Assembly: GCF_900129875.1 (NCBI RefSeq)
Contig: NZ_FQXC01000004.1
Span: 558,001 to 622,000 of the forward strand
Source: Marivita hallyeonensis
GTDB taxonomy: Bacteria; Pseudomonadota; Alphaproteobacteria; Rhodobacterales; Rhodobacteraceae
Length of the DNA: 64,000 bases
Reading direction: 5' to 3'
Part shown: positions 1-8,704 of the stretch, piece by piece
Layout: every line of letters starts with the position of its first letter
Numbering within the stretch: the first letter of the stretch is position 1
Notes under the pieces: generated by a model
Database searches by the model: none
The model's input: the letters and a program-made list of their open reading frames with translations, nothing else
What the model was told of the DNA's origin: nothing
Made by a program: the position numbers and the translations under genes

Positions 1-622
1 GCGCAGGCACGACGCGGCTGATGCGCGGCATGACCCAGATGATCGCCATGGTGAGGGCAGTCAGGCCCAGCATCAGGTAAAGCGGCATGCCGGACAGCCA
101 TTCGCCGCCGCCCATGCCGTGGCCCGTGTTCTCGACCGATCCGGGCACCTTGAACTGGCTGAGCTGAGCGAGAAAGATCACAATGGCAAGGCCGTTGACG
201 AAGCCGAGCATCACGGGGTGCGGCACCAACCGGATGAATTTCCCCCAACGAAGCGCGCCCGCGATGATCTGCAGAACGCCCATCAGGACCACGGTCGCAA
301 AGAGATACTCCACCCCGTGTTGCGCCACGAGCGCCACCATGACCACGGCCAGCGCACCGGTTGCCCCAGAGATCATGCCCGGCCGCCCCCCGATCAGCGC
401 GGTGATGAGGCCGACGAGAAACGCGGCATAGAGGCCCACCAGCGGATGCACTCCGGCGACGAAGGCAAAGGCCACCGCTTCGGGCACCAGAGCGAGGGCC
501 ACGGTCAGGCCCGAGAGGAGTTCGATGCGGATGCGCGCCGGGGTCAGGCGCTCTTTCGGCATGAGGCTCAGATCGGGAATGGCAAGACGGTTGGCAAAAG
601 ATGCCAGCAAACCTCTGGACAT
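1..622 (-). CDS. SulP family inorganic anion transporter (partial, N-terminal part)
   Basis: The reading frame begins at the ATG complementary to 620-622 and runs off the left edge, so only about the first 207 residues are present. The translation starts [18 protein letters not shown] and contains the SulP signature region with [18 protein letters not shown], then [10 protein letters not shown] and [13 protein letters not shown], followed by several hydrophobic segments. SulP (SLC26-like) proteins are inner-membrane sulfate, bicarbonate or dicarboxylate transporters, usually with a C-terminal STAS domain that would lie outside the window. The substrate cannot be told from this part. The gene diverges from mtnP, with about 160 bases between them. 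Confidence 0.9.
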   Translation of the reverse strand, partial: MSRGLLASFANRLAIPDLSLMPKERLTPARIRIELLSGLTVALALVPEAVAFAFVAGVHPLVGLYAAFLVGLITALIGGRPGMISGATGALAVVMVALVAQHGVEYLFATVVLMGVLQIIAGALRWGKFIRLVPHPVMLGFVNGLAIVIFLAQLSQFKVPGSVENTGHGMGGGEWLSGMPLYLMLGLTALTMAIIWVMPRISRVVPA

Positions 623-784
623 GTGCGCTCTCGATGGCTTTGGGATTGAAGCGCACCGAATAGTGGGTGCAGCGGCAAATGACCATCGTGTCTTGCGGGT
701 GACGGCCATGCGTTGCGCGCATGTCACGGTTGAAGCGCTGCCTTAGCGCTGCAAAAGTGGCAGTGAATGTCGGAAGGATGCAAC

Positions 785-1672
785 ATGGCACGGCGCAAAC
801 TCGGGGTGATCGGTGGATCGGGTCTTTATGCGGTGGACGGCTTGACGGAGGCCGCGTGGCACCGGGTCGAGACGCCGTGGGGCGCGCCGTCGGATGATCT
901 CTTCTGCGGTCTGCTGGACGAGCTTGAAATGGTGTTCTTGCCGCGCCACGGGCGCGGTCACGTGCACAGCCCATCCGATGTGCCCTATCGCGCGAATATC
1001 GACGCGCTGAAGCGGCTGGGGGTGACGGATGTCATCAGTGTCAGCGCCTGTGGGTCGTTTCGGGAAGAGATGAAACCGGGGGACTTCGTGATCGTCGATC
1101 AGTTCATCGACCGGACGATTGCGCGCGACAAAAGCTTCTTTGGCGCGGGCTGCGTCGCACATGTGTCGATGGCACATCCGGTCTGCGGCACGCTGGGGTC
1201 GGTCTGTGCAACCGCGGCGCAGGCAGCCGGGGTCACAGTGCATGAAGGCGGCACCTATCTGGCCATGGAGGGTCCGCAATTCTCGACGCTCGCGGAATCG
1301 GTGATGTACCGCGATCAGTGGGGATGTTCGGTCATCGGGATGACGAACATGCCCGAAGCCAAGCTCGCCCGGGAGGCGGAGCTGTGCTACGCGAGCGTGG
1401 CGATGGTGACGGATTATGATTGCTGGCATCCGGACCACGATGCGGTGGAAGTGGCCGATATCCTCCGCGTTTTGACCGCAAACGCAGAGGCGGCGCGCGC
1501 CATGATCACGGAGTTGCCGACACTTTTGGGACCGGAGCATGCGCCCTGCCCGCAGGGCTGTGGCACCGCGCTGGAATACGCGCTCATCACCGCACCCGAC
1601 GCGCGTGACCCGGAGGTGCTCAAGAAGCTGGACGCGGTGGCGGGACGCGTGCTTTCTGGGCCAAGTGATTGA
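785..1672 (+). CDS. mtnP: S-methyl-5'-thioadenosine phosphorylase
   Basis: The enzyme cleaves methylthioadenosine with phosphate to adenine and methylthioribose-1-phosphate, a salvage step after polyamine or homoserine-lactone synthesis. The 295-residue product has the nucleoside phosphorylase family 2 features: GVIGGSGLY near the N terminus (phosphate loop), RHGRGHVHSPSDVPYRANI (substrate binding), and MEGPQFSTLAE (base and ribose contacts). An upstream ATG at 767 is in frame, but the one at 785 has GGAAGG a few bases before it and begins directly at MARRKLGVIGG, so 785 was chosen. The next genes are a LysE exporter and apt. Adenine phosphoribosyltransferase would recycle the adenine released here, so the three form a sensible salvage operon. 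Confidence 0.92.
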   Translation: MARRKLGVIGGSGLYAVDGLTEAAWHRVETPWGAPSDDLFCGLLDELEMVFLPRHGRGHVHSPSDVPYRANIDALKRLGVTDVISVSACGSFREEMKPGDFVIVDQFIDRTIARDKSFFGAGCVAHVSMAHPVCGTLGSVCATAAQAAGVTVHEGGTYLAMEGPQFSTLAESVMYRDQWGCSVIGMTNMPEAKLAREAELCYASVAMVTDYDCWHPDHDAVEVADILRVLTANAEAARAMITELPTLLGPEHAPCPQGCGTALEYALITAPDARDPEVLKKLDAVAGRVLSGPSD

Positions 1673-1686
1673 TCTGGAGCCTCTTC

Positions 1687-2310
1687 ATGCCGCTTGACCT
1701 TTGGCTGACCTTCGTTGCGGCCTCGACCGCCTTGCTGCTCATTCCGGGGCCGACCGTGCTTCTGGTGCTGTCCTATGCGCTGAGCCAGGGGCGGCGCGTT
1801 GCCGTCGCGTCAGCCAGCGGCGTGGCGTTAGGCGATTTCATCGCGATTAGCCTGTCTCTGGCGGGCCTGGGCGCGTTGGTCATGGCCTCAGCCACCCTCT
1901 TCACCGTGCTCAAATGGGTGGGCGCGGCCTACCTCGTGTGGCTCGGGATCAAACTGTTGCGCTCCGCGCCAAGCGCAGGGCTGCCCATGACGCCGGACGT
2001 GTCAGAGGCACGGGGCGTATTTGCGCATGCGGCGCTTGTGACCGCACTGAACCCAAAGTCCATCGCTTTCTTCATCGCCTTCGTGCCGCAATTCATCACC
2101 CCCGGCGCGCCGCTCGGCCCGCAATTCGCGATCCTGATCGCCACCTTCGTGACGCTGGCCGCGGTGAACGCGCTCATTTACGCGCTGGCCGCCGACCGGT
2201 TGCGCACGTGGATCGGCAAACCGACTGTCATCTCCTGGCTCACCCGCGCGGGCGGGGCCACCCTGATCGCCATGGGCGCGCTGACCGCCATGGCACGTCG
2301 CAACACCTGA
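1687..2310 (+). CDS. LysE family translocator
   Basis: A 207-residue membrane protein of the LysE/RhtB amino-acid exporter family. It begins [18 protein letters not shown] and has the conserved [19 protein letters not shown] motif near residues 21-40, followed by about five further hydrophobic segments and the [13 protein letters not shown] block typical of the family. A TTG 18 bases upstream is in frame and overlaps the mtnP stop, but ATG 1687 has GGAG at proper spacing and gives the usual N terminus. The exported compound is unknown; neighbours suggest only co-transcription with purine salvage genes. Confidence 0.88.
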   Translation: MPLDLWLTFVAASTALLLIPGPTVLLVLSYALSQGRRVAVASASGVALGDFIAISLSLAGLGALVMASATLFTVLKWVGAAYLVWLGIKLLRSAPSAGLPMTPDVSEARGVFAHAALVTALNPKSIAFFIAFVPQFITPGAPLGPQFAILIATFVTLAAVNALIYALAADRLRTWIGKPTVISWLTRAGGATLIAMGALTAMARRNT

Positions 2311-2317
2311 GGACCCC

Positions 2318-2857
2318 ATGCCACCGACCAAGACCGTCAAGGACTACATCCGCACCATCGTCGACTTCCCGCATGAAGGGATCATGTTCCGCGATGTCAC
2401 CACGCTTTTCGCCGATGCGCGCGGGTTTCGGATGGCCATCGATCAGCTTCTGCACCCGTACGCCGGAATGCGGTTCGACAAGGTGGTCGGGCTGGAGGCA
2501 CGAGGCTTCATCCTTGGCGGCGCGATTGCGCATCAGCTGTCCGTCGGGTTCGTCCCGGTCCGAAAGAAAGGCAAACTGCCAGGCGCGGTGATCTCCGAGG
2601 AGTACACGCTCGAATACGGTGAGGCGGTGGTGGAAATCCATGACGATGCCATCGAGGCGGGAGAGAAGATCCTTCTGGTGGACGATCTTTTGGCCACGGG
2701 CGGCACCGCGGAGGCCGGGTTGAAGCTGATCGAACGGCTGGGCGGCGAGACCATCGGATGCGCCTTCATCATCGATCTTCCCGATCTTGGCGGACGCCAG
2801 AAGCTGGAAGCGATGGGGATGGATGTTCACGCGCTTTGCGCATTCGACGGCTTATGA
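2318..2857 (+). CDS. apt: Adenine phosphoribosyltransferase
   Basis: The cytoplasmic enzyme makes AMP from adenine and PRPP. The 179-residue protein is the family's normal length, begins [21 protein letters not shown], and carries the PRPP-binding loop [17 protein letters not shown] around residues 118-134 as well as [14 protein letters not shown]. The start codon is 7 bases after the LysE-family stop and is preceded by GAGGA. It probably uses the adenine released by MtnP encoded two genes upstream. Confidence 0.96.
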   Translation: MPPTKTVKDYIRTIVDFPHEGIMFRDVTTLFADARGFRMAIDQLLHPYAGMRFDKVVGLEARGFILGGAIAHQLSVGFVPVRKKGKLPGAVISEEYTLEYGEAVVEIHDDAIEAGEKILLVDDLLATGGTAEAGLKLIERLGGETIGCAFIIDLPDLGGRQKLEAMGMDVHALCAFDGL

Positions 2858-2863
2858 GGCAGG

Positions 2864-2993
2864 CGTTTCCGTGAACGGAAACGACGCCCTGCGGGGGCGC
2901 AGGGCCTGCGTGCGCGACCGCGGCACGCGGCGTTTCCGATGACGGAAACGGGATGATGCGGTGACGCATCACGGCGCGCCGGTGACGGCGCGC
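2864..2993. repeat. Cluster of six short-loop hairpins between apt and the acetyltransferase gene
   Basis: Six inverted repeats follow one another in 130 bases: 2864-2883 (CGTTTCCG, loop TGAA), 2886-2905 (GCCCTGCG, loop GGGG), 2908-2928 (GCGTGC, 9-base loop), 2931-2950 (CGTTTCCG, loop ATGA), 2954-2971 (TGATGCG, loop GTGA) and 2974-2993 (GCGCGCCG, loop GTGA). The first and fourth share an identical 8-base stem. Two convergent transcription units meet here, so some of the hairpins may terminate both, but none is followed by a T run on either strand and six is more than termination needs. Confidence 0.8.
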
Positions 2994-2994
2994 G

Positions 2995-3285
2995 CTACAC
3001 GTTGAAAGCGTCGGCCCAGTCAGGGTGTCTGCGCCGTTGCGCGTTCACGAAGGGGCACAGCGGCACGATCTTGAACCCTTCGGCTCGGGCATCGGCCACC
3101 AGCCGTTCAACCAGTGCCAGCCCCGCCCCGGTGCCACGAAAAGCGTCCGGAACGCCGGTGTGATCGGCAATGACGAGGGTCGGCGAGGCGATGGAAAAGG
3201 TCAGTTCCGCCTCTTCACCGTCCTTGCGGATCACGTAGCGGCCCTTTGCGCCGTCCTGTTCCCGGATGATGTCGTGCTCAGACAA
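2995..3285 (-). CDS. GNAT family N-acetyltransferase (YjdJ/COG2388-like)
   Basis: A 96-residue single-domain protein of the small GNAT subgroup represented by YjdJ. Visible features are [19 protein letters not shown] (acetyl-CoA loop, with RGTGAG in place of R/QxxGxG/A), [13 protein letters not shown], and the subgroup's typical [19 protein letters not shown] ending. The start is a TTG at 3285 inside the scoB stop region (8-base overlap) preceded by GGAAG, indicating translational coupling to scoB. The acyl acceptor is unknown. Confidence 0.85.
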   Translation of the reverse strand: MSEHDIIREQDGAKGRYVIRKDGEEAELTFSIASPTLVIADHTGVPDAFRGTGAGLALVERLVADARAEGFKIVPLCPFVNAQRRRHPDWADAFNV

Positions 3286-3904
3286 TGGTTGCTTCCGTCG
3301 CGGCGATCATCTCCTCGCGCGTCACGCCGGGGGCCAGTTCCTGAATGTGTAGCCCCTTGTGGGTCACATCGAGAACACCGAGATTGGTGATGATGCGATC
3401 GACCACCCCTGCCCCGGTGAGCGGCAGGGTGCATTCTTTCAGGACCTTGCTCTCGCCGTGCTTGTTGGTGTGATCCATCACGACCACCACGCGTCCGACA
3501 CCGGCCACGAGGTCCATCGCGCCGCCCATGCCTTTGACGAGCTTGCCGGGGATCATCCAGTTCGCGAGGTCGCCTTTTTCGTCCACTTCCATCGCGCCAA
3601 GGATCGCCATCGCGATCTTGCCGCCGCGGATCATGCCGAAGCTGGTGGCGCTGTCGAAATAGCTGGTGTGGGGCAATTCGGTGATCGTCTGCTTGCCCGC
3701 GTTGATCAGGTCAGGGTCTTCGTCGCCCTCGTAGGGAAACGGCCCCATGCCCAGCATGCCGTTCTCGGACTGCAGCGTCACGGTCATGCCCTCGGGGATA
3801 TAGTTCGACACGAGCGTCGGGATGCCGATGCCGAGGTTGACATACATGCCGTCCTCGAGCTCTTGCGCCGCGCGTTCGGCCATCTGATTGCGATCCCATC
3901 CCAT
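3278..3904 (-). CDS. scoB: 3-oxoacid CoA-transferase subunit B
   Basis: Subunit B of a heterodimeric class I CoA-transferase, which moves CoA from succinyl-CoA or acetyl-CoA to a 3-oxoacid such as acetoacetate. The 208-residue protein has [19 protein letters not shown] and the catalytic [10 protein letters not shown] motif, whose glutamate forms the glutamyl-CoA intermediate (about residue 47). The ATG at 3904 has AAGGAA upstream. Subunit A lies upstream on the same strand but is separated from it by a LOV-domain gene, an unusual arrangement. Whether the substrate is acetoacetate or 3-oxoadipate cannot be decided from sequence alone. Confidence 0.92.
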   Translation of the reverse strand: MGWDRNQMAERAAQELEDGMYVNLGIGIPTLVSNYIPEGMTVTLQSENGMLGMGPFPYEGDEDPDLINAGKQTITELPHTSYFDSATSFGMIRGGKIAMAILGAMEVDEKGDLANWMIPGKLVKGMGGAMDLVAGVGRVVVVMDHTNKHGESKVLKECTLPLTGAGVVDRIITNLGVLDVTHKGLHIQELAPGVTREEMIAATEATIV

Positions 3905-3945
3905 GGTAGCGTTCCTTCGTTTGTCCTGATCCGCACAGGCGCGGA

Positions 3946-5016
3946 TTATTCCCTGATATCGGTGAAGCCGACGGGCACATCGATCATGATGACGGTTCCC
4001 GCCGCTCCACGCGCCACGTTGAGCGTCGCGTCCAACCCGTCGAGCAGCGAGGAGACAAGCCGTCCGCCGACGGAGGTGCTGGACGGAAACCCCTGTTTCT
4101 TCGGAATGCCGACGCCGTCGTCGGCGATAGTCATGCGCAACCCGCCCGCAGCGAGGCGGTTCACGCGCAATTCCAGATATCCCTGATCCAGCCCGTCGAA
4201 CGCGTGCTGGAAGGCGTTCGACACCAGTTCGAACGTCATGAGCGCGACGCGGATCGCGGTGTCGAGGTTCACTTCGAGCGGTTCCACCAGCGACACAAAG
4301 CGCACGCCCGGGCGGCCTTCGTTATGCGCAATGGTGTGAGAGATCCGTGACAGGAGCGAGCCAAGGTCGATGCCATCGCGGTTCCACTGTTCGTCGGCGA
4401 GCTGCATTTCCTCGTACACGAATTGCAGGCATTCCAGACGGCGCGGCAGCACATCCAGGGTGCGCAGGAACTTTTGGCGCTCTTCCTCGGTGGTCGGTGG
4501 TTTTGCGTCGCTTTTGCCGACGAGCGATGTGACGATCAGGCCGAGGTCCTTGCTGACCCGGGAGCAGACCGTGTCGAGGTGCAATCGCGCGGAATCGTTG
4601 GCCTGATCCTGCTCGTCATCGCGCAGCTCTTTCTGGATGCCGAGGAAGTAGACCGGTTTGCCGCGCGCGCCGAGGATCGGAGCGATCAGCAGGCGGTTCA
4701 TGAACGGTTCACCGCTGGCCCGGTAGTTCAGGATATCGACACTGACATCCTCACCGGCCTCGATCGCGCTGCGGATTTTGCGCACGGCTTCGGGGTCGGT
4801 GTCGGTGCCCTGCAGGAAGCGACAATTGCGACCGATGACGGCCGCGCGGTTATACCCCGTGGTACGCTCGAACGCATCGTTCACGTAGACAATCGGGTTG
4901 TCCTCGGATTGCGGATTGGAGATCACCATTGCCACATTCAGGCGGGAAAACCCCGCCAGGGCCTGACTGTCGTCAAGCACGGATGTCAGCTTTGGTTTAT
5001 CTGCGGCGCGTTCCAC
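3946..5016 (-). CDS. LOV-domain photoreceptor with a HisKA_2-like ATPase region lacking the phosphoacceptor histidine
   Basis: About 356 residues. Residues 20-130 form a PAS/LOV domain with GRNCRFLQG, whose cysteine (about residue 65) is the flavin-adduct residue of blue-light LOV sensors. Next comes a region resembling the dimerisation segment of HisKA_2 kinases. Where those have HHRVKNNL, this protein has CSRVSKDL (about residues 151-158), so the phosphoacceptor histidine is missing. The ATP-binding part is present: [11 protein letters not shown] (N box, about residues 263-273) and ADDGVGIP. The frame is open to 5145, but the scoA stop is at 5036 and the GTG at 5016 (GGGA upstream) is the first reasonable start; its exact position is uncertain. 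A non-signalling or regulatory pseudokinase role is inference. Confidence 0.82.
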   Translation of the reverse strand: MERAADKPKLTSVLDDSQALAGFSRLNVAMVISNPQSEDNPIVYVNDAFERTTGYNRAAVIGRNCRFLQGTDTDPEAVRKIRSAIEAGEDVSVDILNYRASGEPFMNRLLIAPILGARGKPVYFLGIQKELRDDEQDQANDSARLHLDTVCSRVSKDLGLIVTSLVGKSDAKPPTTEEERQKFLRTLDVLPRRLECLQFVYEEMQLADEQWNRDGIDLGSLLSRISHTIAHNEGRPGVRFVSLVEPLEVNLDTAIRVALMTFELVSNAFQHAFDGLDQGYLELRVNRLAAGGLRMTIADDGVGIPKKQGFPSSTSVGGRLVSSLLDGLDATLNVARGAAGTVIMIDVPVGFTDIRE

Positions 5017-5035
5017 GGGGAATGCGGTCCCTTTC

Positions 5036-5740
5036 TCAGGCTGCCGGGCGTGGCCGGGTAGTGCGCTGTTCGATACGTTTTTCGTGTTCACCCTGGATGA
5101 TGCGGTGCACGTAGATCCCCGGAAGGTGAATGTTGTCCGGATCAAGCTCGCCCGGTTGGACGATTTCCTCGACTTCCATCACGCACACTTTGCCACACAT
5201 CGCAGCGGGCGGATTGAAGTTGCGCGCGGTCTTGCGGAAAATCGCGTTGCCGGTGGTGTCGGCTTTCCAGGCCTTGACGATGGAGAGATCGGCGAAGATG
5301 CCGCGCTCCATGATGTAGGTCTCGCCGTCGAAGTCTTTGTGGTCCTTGCCCTCGGCGATCACGGTGCCGACGCCGGTCTTGGTGTAGAAGCCCGGAATGC
5401 CCGCGCCACCGGCGCGCATACGTTCAGCCAGCGTGCCTTGCGGGTTGAATTCAAGCTCCAGCTCCCCGCTCAGGTATTGGCGCATGAATTCCGCGTTTTC
5501 ACCGACGTAGGAGCTGATCATCTTCTTGACCTGACGGGTCTGCAGAAGGATGCCGATACCGAAATCATCCACGCCCGCATTGTTGGACGCGAAGGTCAGG
5601 TCTTTCACGCCGCTTTCGCGAATGGCGTCAAGCAAAAGCTCGGGAATTCCGCTGAGGCCAAATCCACCGGCAGCGATCAGCATGCCATCCGAGAGGACCC
5701 CGTCCAGTGCTTCAGCCGCAGTTGCATAGACCTTGTTCAT
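5036..5740 (-). CDS. scoA: 3-oxoacid CoA-transferase subunit A
   Basis: Subunit A of the CoA-transferase, partner of the scoB product. The 234-residue protein begins MNKVYATAAEALDGVL and has AAGGFGLSGIPELLLDAI near residues 23-40 and FYTKTGVGTVIAEGKDHKDF near residue 120, as in the SCOT alpha family. The ATG has GAGGGGAA seven bases upstream. It is first in a unit reading scoA, LOV sensor, scoB, acetyltransferase; the scoA stop is 20 bases before the likely LOV start. The imperfect palindrome at 5826-5860 lies about 90 bases upstream and could control it. Confidence 0.92.
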   Translation of the reverse strand: MNKVYATAAEALDGVLSDGMLIAAGGFGLSGIPELLLDAIRESGVKDLTFASNNAGVDDFGIGILLQTRQVKKMISSYVGENAEFMRQYLSGELELEFNPQGTLAERMRAGGAGIPGFYTKTGVGTVIAEGKDHKDFDGETYIMERGIFADLSIVKAWKADTTGNAIFRKTARNFNPPAAMCGKVCVMEVEEIVQPGELDPDNIHLPGIYVHRIIQGEHEKRIEQRTTRPRPAA

Positions 5741-5825
5741 CGACAGTTCCCCTCGTGTTCAGCGACGTGTCGCTTTTGGCGTCTCAGGCGGGGTAAGTCA
5801 ACGGCTGCAACGATGCGAGTGCAAT

Positions 5826-5860
5826 GTGTCAACTTCGCGCGTCATTGCGAAAGTTGACAC
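5826..5860. promoter_or_regulatory. Imperfect palindrome upstream of scoA, possible operator
   Basis: GTGTCAACTTCGC at 5826-5838 is mirrored by GCGAAAGTTGACAC at 5847-5860, with one extra base in the right arm and an 8-base centre. Each arm contains TTGACA reading outward, which could also serve as a -35 element. No convincing -10 box was found for scoA at normal spacing, so a regulator-binding site is more likely than a plain promoter. The regulator is unknown. Confidence 0.45.
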
Positions 5861-5959
5861 TTTTCCATGGCTGTTTTCAGGCCGGTTTGCTGAATATTCA
5901 GGCAGTGAAACAGCGGTTCCCGGCCAGGCCCGGCAGCCGGGGCATAAAGGCATCTTCGG

Positions 5960-8515
5960 TCAGGACTTTTTCGCCGCAGCCTTCTTTTTCGCCGCCGGTT
6001 TCTTCGCGGCTTTCTTGCGGGTGCCCTTCTTTGCGGACTTCTCCGTGATCAGGGCCACGGCCATGTCCATGGTCACTGCATCCGGCTCCACATCCTTCGG
6101 CAAGGTCGCGTTGACCTTTTCCCATTTCACGTAAGGACCGTAGCGCCCCTCCATCACCGCGATCGTGCCACCCTCTTGCGGGTGTTCGCCCAGTTCCTTC
6201 AGCGGCTTTGCTGCCGCACCACGGCCGCGGCCCGGATTTGCGCGTTTTTCCGCAAGAAGTTCGACGGCGCGGTTCATGCCGATCTCGAAGACATCGGTCG
6301 GTTCCTTGAGGTTGGCGTAGACCGGTTTCGCCTCATCCGGAAGCTGATGCATGATGTAGGGGCCAAAGCGCCCGAAGTTCGATTTGATCTCGCCGCCTTC
6401 GGGGTGCATGCCGATGATGCGCGGCAGGCTTAGAAGCGTCAGCGCCTTTTCGAGGGTCATGTCGTCGGCCTGCCAGCCTTTCGGCAGGCTCGCACGGTCG
6501 GGCTTCTTGTTCTCTTCTGTTGCCTCGCCACGCTGGACGTAAGGGCCAAAACGACCGGAACGCAGACTGATTTCATTGCCGTGCTCGTCCTCGCCCAGCA
6601 CGCGGTCGCCCGCTTCTGCCGCGTCGCCGCCGATGGGGCGGGTGTACCGGCATTCCGGGTAGCGGCCGCAACCGACGAAGCCACCGGAGCGCGAGCTTTT
6701 GAGATGCAGTTGGCCCTCACCGCACAAAGGACAGGTGCGCGGGTCACTGCCGTCTTCGCGTGGCGGGTAGAGCTGAGGGGCAAGCGCGTCATCGAGCACG
6801 TCAAGCACTTCGGAGATACGCAGTTCCGAGGTTTCGGCGATGGCCGCAGAAAAGTCGCGCCAGAAGCGACCGAGCAATTCCTTGTAATCCTTGTCCCCGG
6901 CGCTGACGTCATCCAGCTCGGATTCGAGGGCGGCTGTAAAGTCGTACTCCACGTAGCGCTTGAAGAAATTCAGGAGGAAAATCGTGACGATCCGGCCCTT
7001 GTCTTCGGGGAAGAGGCGGTTCTGTTCCTTGCGGACGTATTCGCGATCCTGGATCGTAGTGATGATGCTTGCATAGGTCGACGGGCGACCGATGCCGAGT
7101 TCTTCCATCTTCTTAACCAGCGTCGCCTCGGTGTAACGGGGCGGCGGTTGGGTGAAGTGCTGATCGGGTGTCACGCCACGTTTGTCGGCCTTTTCGCCCT
7201 GCATGATCTGCGGCAGTCGCTTGTCGTCATCGTCGACGACGGCGTCGTCACGGCCTTCTTCGTAGACACGCAGGAACCCGTCGAAGAGAACCACTTGCCC
7301 CGTTGCACGCAGTCCGACCTGACCGTCCGCGCTCCCCACCTCGACCGTCGTGCGTTCGAGGCGTGCAGATTCCATCTGGCAGGCAAGCGTGCGTTTCCAG
7401 ATCAGGTCGTAGAGTTTGCGCTGATCCGGTTCGCTGATCTTGAGGCTGGCCGCATCCTTGGCCATGTCGGTGGGGCGGATGCATTCATGCGCTTCCTGCG
7501 CGTTCTTGGCCTTGTTCTTGTAGATGCGCTTCTCGGCCGGCACGTATTCGGCGCCGTACCGATCCTTGATCGCGGCGCGGGCCTCGTCCACGGCTTCGGG
7601 GGCCATGTCGATGCCATCTGTTCGCATATACGTGATGTGTCCGGCCTCATAGAGGCGTTGGGCGGCGTTCATGGTCTGGCGGGCGCCCATGCCGAATTTG
7701 CGGCTGGCCTCTTGCTGCAACGTCGAGGTCATGAAAGGGGCGGACGGGTTGCGGGAGGCGGGTTTCGCCTCGACCGAGGTGATTGTCAGATCCCGGCTCT
7801 GGATCGCCTGGACGGCAAGCTCTGCCTGGGTTTCGTTCTCGATGTCGTAGCGATCGAGTTTCTTTCCGGCGAGCACGGTGAGGCGCGCCTCGTATTCCTG
7901 ACCGCGCGGGGTCGCGAGGATGGCTTTGACCGACCAGTATTCGCGGGGCTTGAACGCCTCGATCTCCATCTCGCGTTCGACGATCAGGCGCAGGCAGACC
8001 GACTGCACCCGGCCTGCGCTGCGCGCACCGGGAAGTTTGCGCCAGAGAACCGGGCTCAGGTTGAAGCCGACAAGGTAATCCAGCGCGCGGCGGGCGAGAT
8101 AGGCTTCGACCAGCGGCGCATCGATGTCACGCGGGTTGGCCATTGCCTCGGTTACGGCGGCCTTGGTGATGGCGTTGAAGGTGACGCGTTTCACGTCCGT
8201 CGTTTTCTTGATCGCGCGGCGTTTGGTCAGGGCTTCCTTGAGGTGCCAGCTGATTGCCTCGCCCTCTCGGTCGGGGTCAGTGGCGAGGATGATCGCGTCG
8301 TCGGATTTGAGCGCTTCGGCAATGGCGGCGACGTGTTTGCGAGAGTCGCTGGCGACTTCCCATTTCATGTCGAAACCGTTCTCGGTGTCGACCGATCCGT
8401 CCTTCGGTGGCAGGTCGCGAACGTGGCCGTATGACGCCAGAACGGTGTAATCGGATCCCAGGTACTTGTTGATTGTCTTGGCTTTTGCCGGGGATTCGAC
8501 GACCACAACTGGCAT
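5960..8515 (-). CDS. topA: DNA topoisomerase I (type IA)
   Basis: Relaxes negative supercoils by single-strand passage. The 851-residue product has the Toprim start MPVVVVESPAKAKTINKYLG, acidic residues in LATDPDREGEAISWHL (about 78-93), SAGRVQSVCLRLI, and the active-site tyrosine in GHITYMRTDG (Tyr296). Near the C terminus there is one clear four-cysteine zinc finger (CPLCGEGQ and CGRYPEC), then several topoisomerase C-terminal repeats of the type GRFGPYV, and a lysine/alanine-rich tail. The frame extends to 8605, but MPVVVVES at 8515 is the family's standard start and has AAAGG upstream. Confidence 0.96.
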   Translation of the reverse strand: MPVVVVESPAKAKTINKYLGSDYTVLASYGHVRDLPPKDGSVDTENGFDMKWEVASDSRKHVAAIAEALKSDDAIILATDPDREGEAISWHLKEALTKRRAIKKTTDVKRVTFNAITKAAVTEAMANPRDIDAPLVEAYLARRALDYLVGFNLSPVLWRKLPGARSAGRVQSVCLRLIVEREMEIEAFKPREYWSVKAILATPRGQEYEARLTVLAGKKLDRYDIENETQAELAVQAIQSRDLTITSVEAKPASRNPSAPFMTSTLQQEASRKFGMGARQTMNAAQRLYEAGHITYMRTDGIDMAPEAVDEARAAIKDRYGAEYVPAEKRIYKNKAKNAQEAHECIRPTDMAKDAASLKISEPDQRKLYDLIWKRTLACQMESARLERTTVEVGSADGQVGLRATGQVVLFDGFLRVYEEGRDDAVVDDDDKRLPQIMQGEKADKRGVTPDQHFTQPPPRYTEATLVKKMEELGIGRPSTYASIITTIQDREYVRKEQNRLFPEDKGRIVTIFLLNFFKRYVEYDFTAALESELDDVSAGDKDYKELLGRFWRDFSAAIAETSELRISEVLDVLDDALAPQLYPPREDGSDPRTCPLCGEGQLHLKSSRSGGFVGCGRYPECRYTRPIGGDAAEAGDRVLGEDEHGNEISLRSGRFGPYVQRGEATEENKKPDRASLPKGWQADDMTLEKALTLLSLPRIIGMHPEGGEIKSNFGRFGPYIMHQLPDEAKPVYANLKEPTDVFEIGMNRAVELLAEKRANPGRGRGAAAKPLKELGEHPQEGGTIAVMEGRYGPYVKWEKVNATLPKDVEPDAVTMDMAVALITEKSAKKGTRKKAAKKPAAKKKAAAKKS

Positions 8516-8704
8516 GAAACAATGACCTTTCTCAGCGACCCGATGGCGATCCGGGTGGACCGCATATGGCGGCGCAAGATGTGGTGTGCAAGCGCGAATT
8601 GTCAATCGGCGCGAAAGTGCCCTTGGCCCGCAAGGTGTTTGACCGGCGTGGTCTTCCCTTGAAAGGAAATGCTCGAAATCCTTGCAGATTTCGGGCGATC
8701 TCAG

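Noticed and set aside
734-752. Repeated AGCGCTGC upstream of mtnP as an operator
   Set aside because: Two 8-base copies 11 bases apart in GC-rich DNA can arise by chance, and no other support was found.
2864-2993. CRISPR array
   Set aside because: The repeats are palindromes of differing sequence without regular spacers; only one stem occurs twice.
6581-8434. 617-codon open frame on the plus strand opposite topA
   Set aside because: It is the antisense of a strongly conserved gene in GC-rich DNA, with composition typical of a shadow frame and no recognisable domain.
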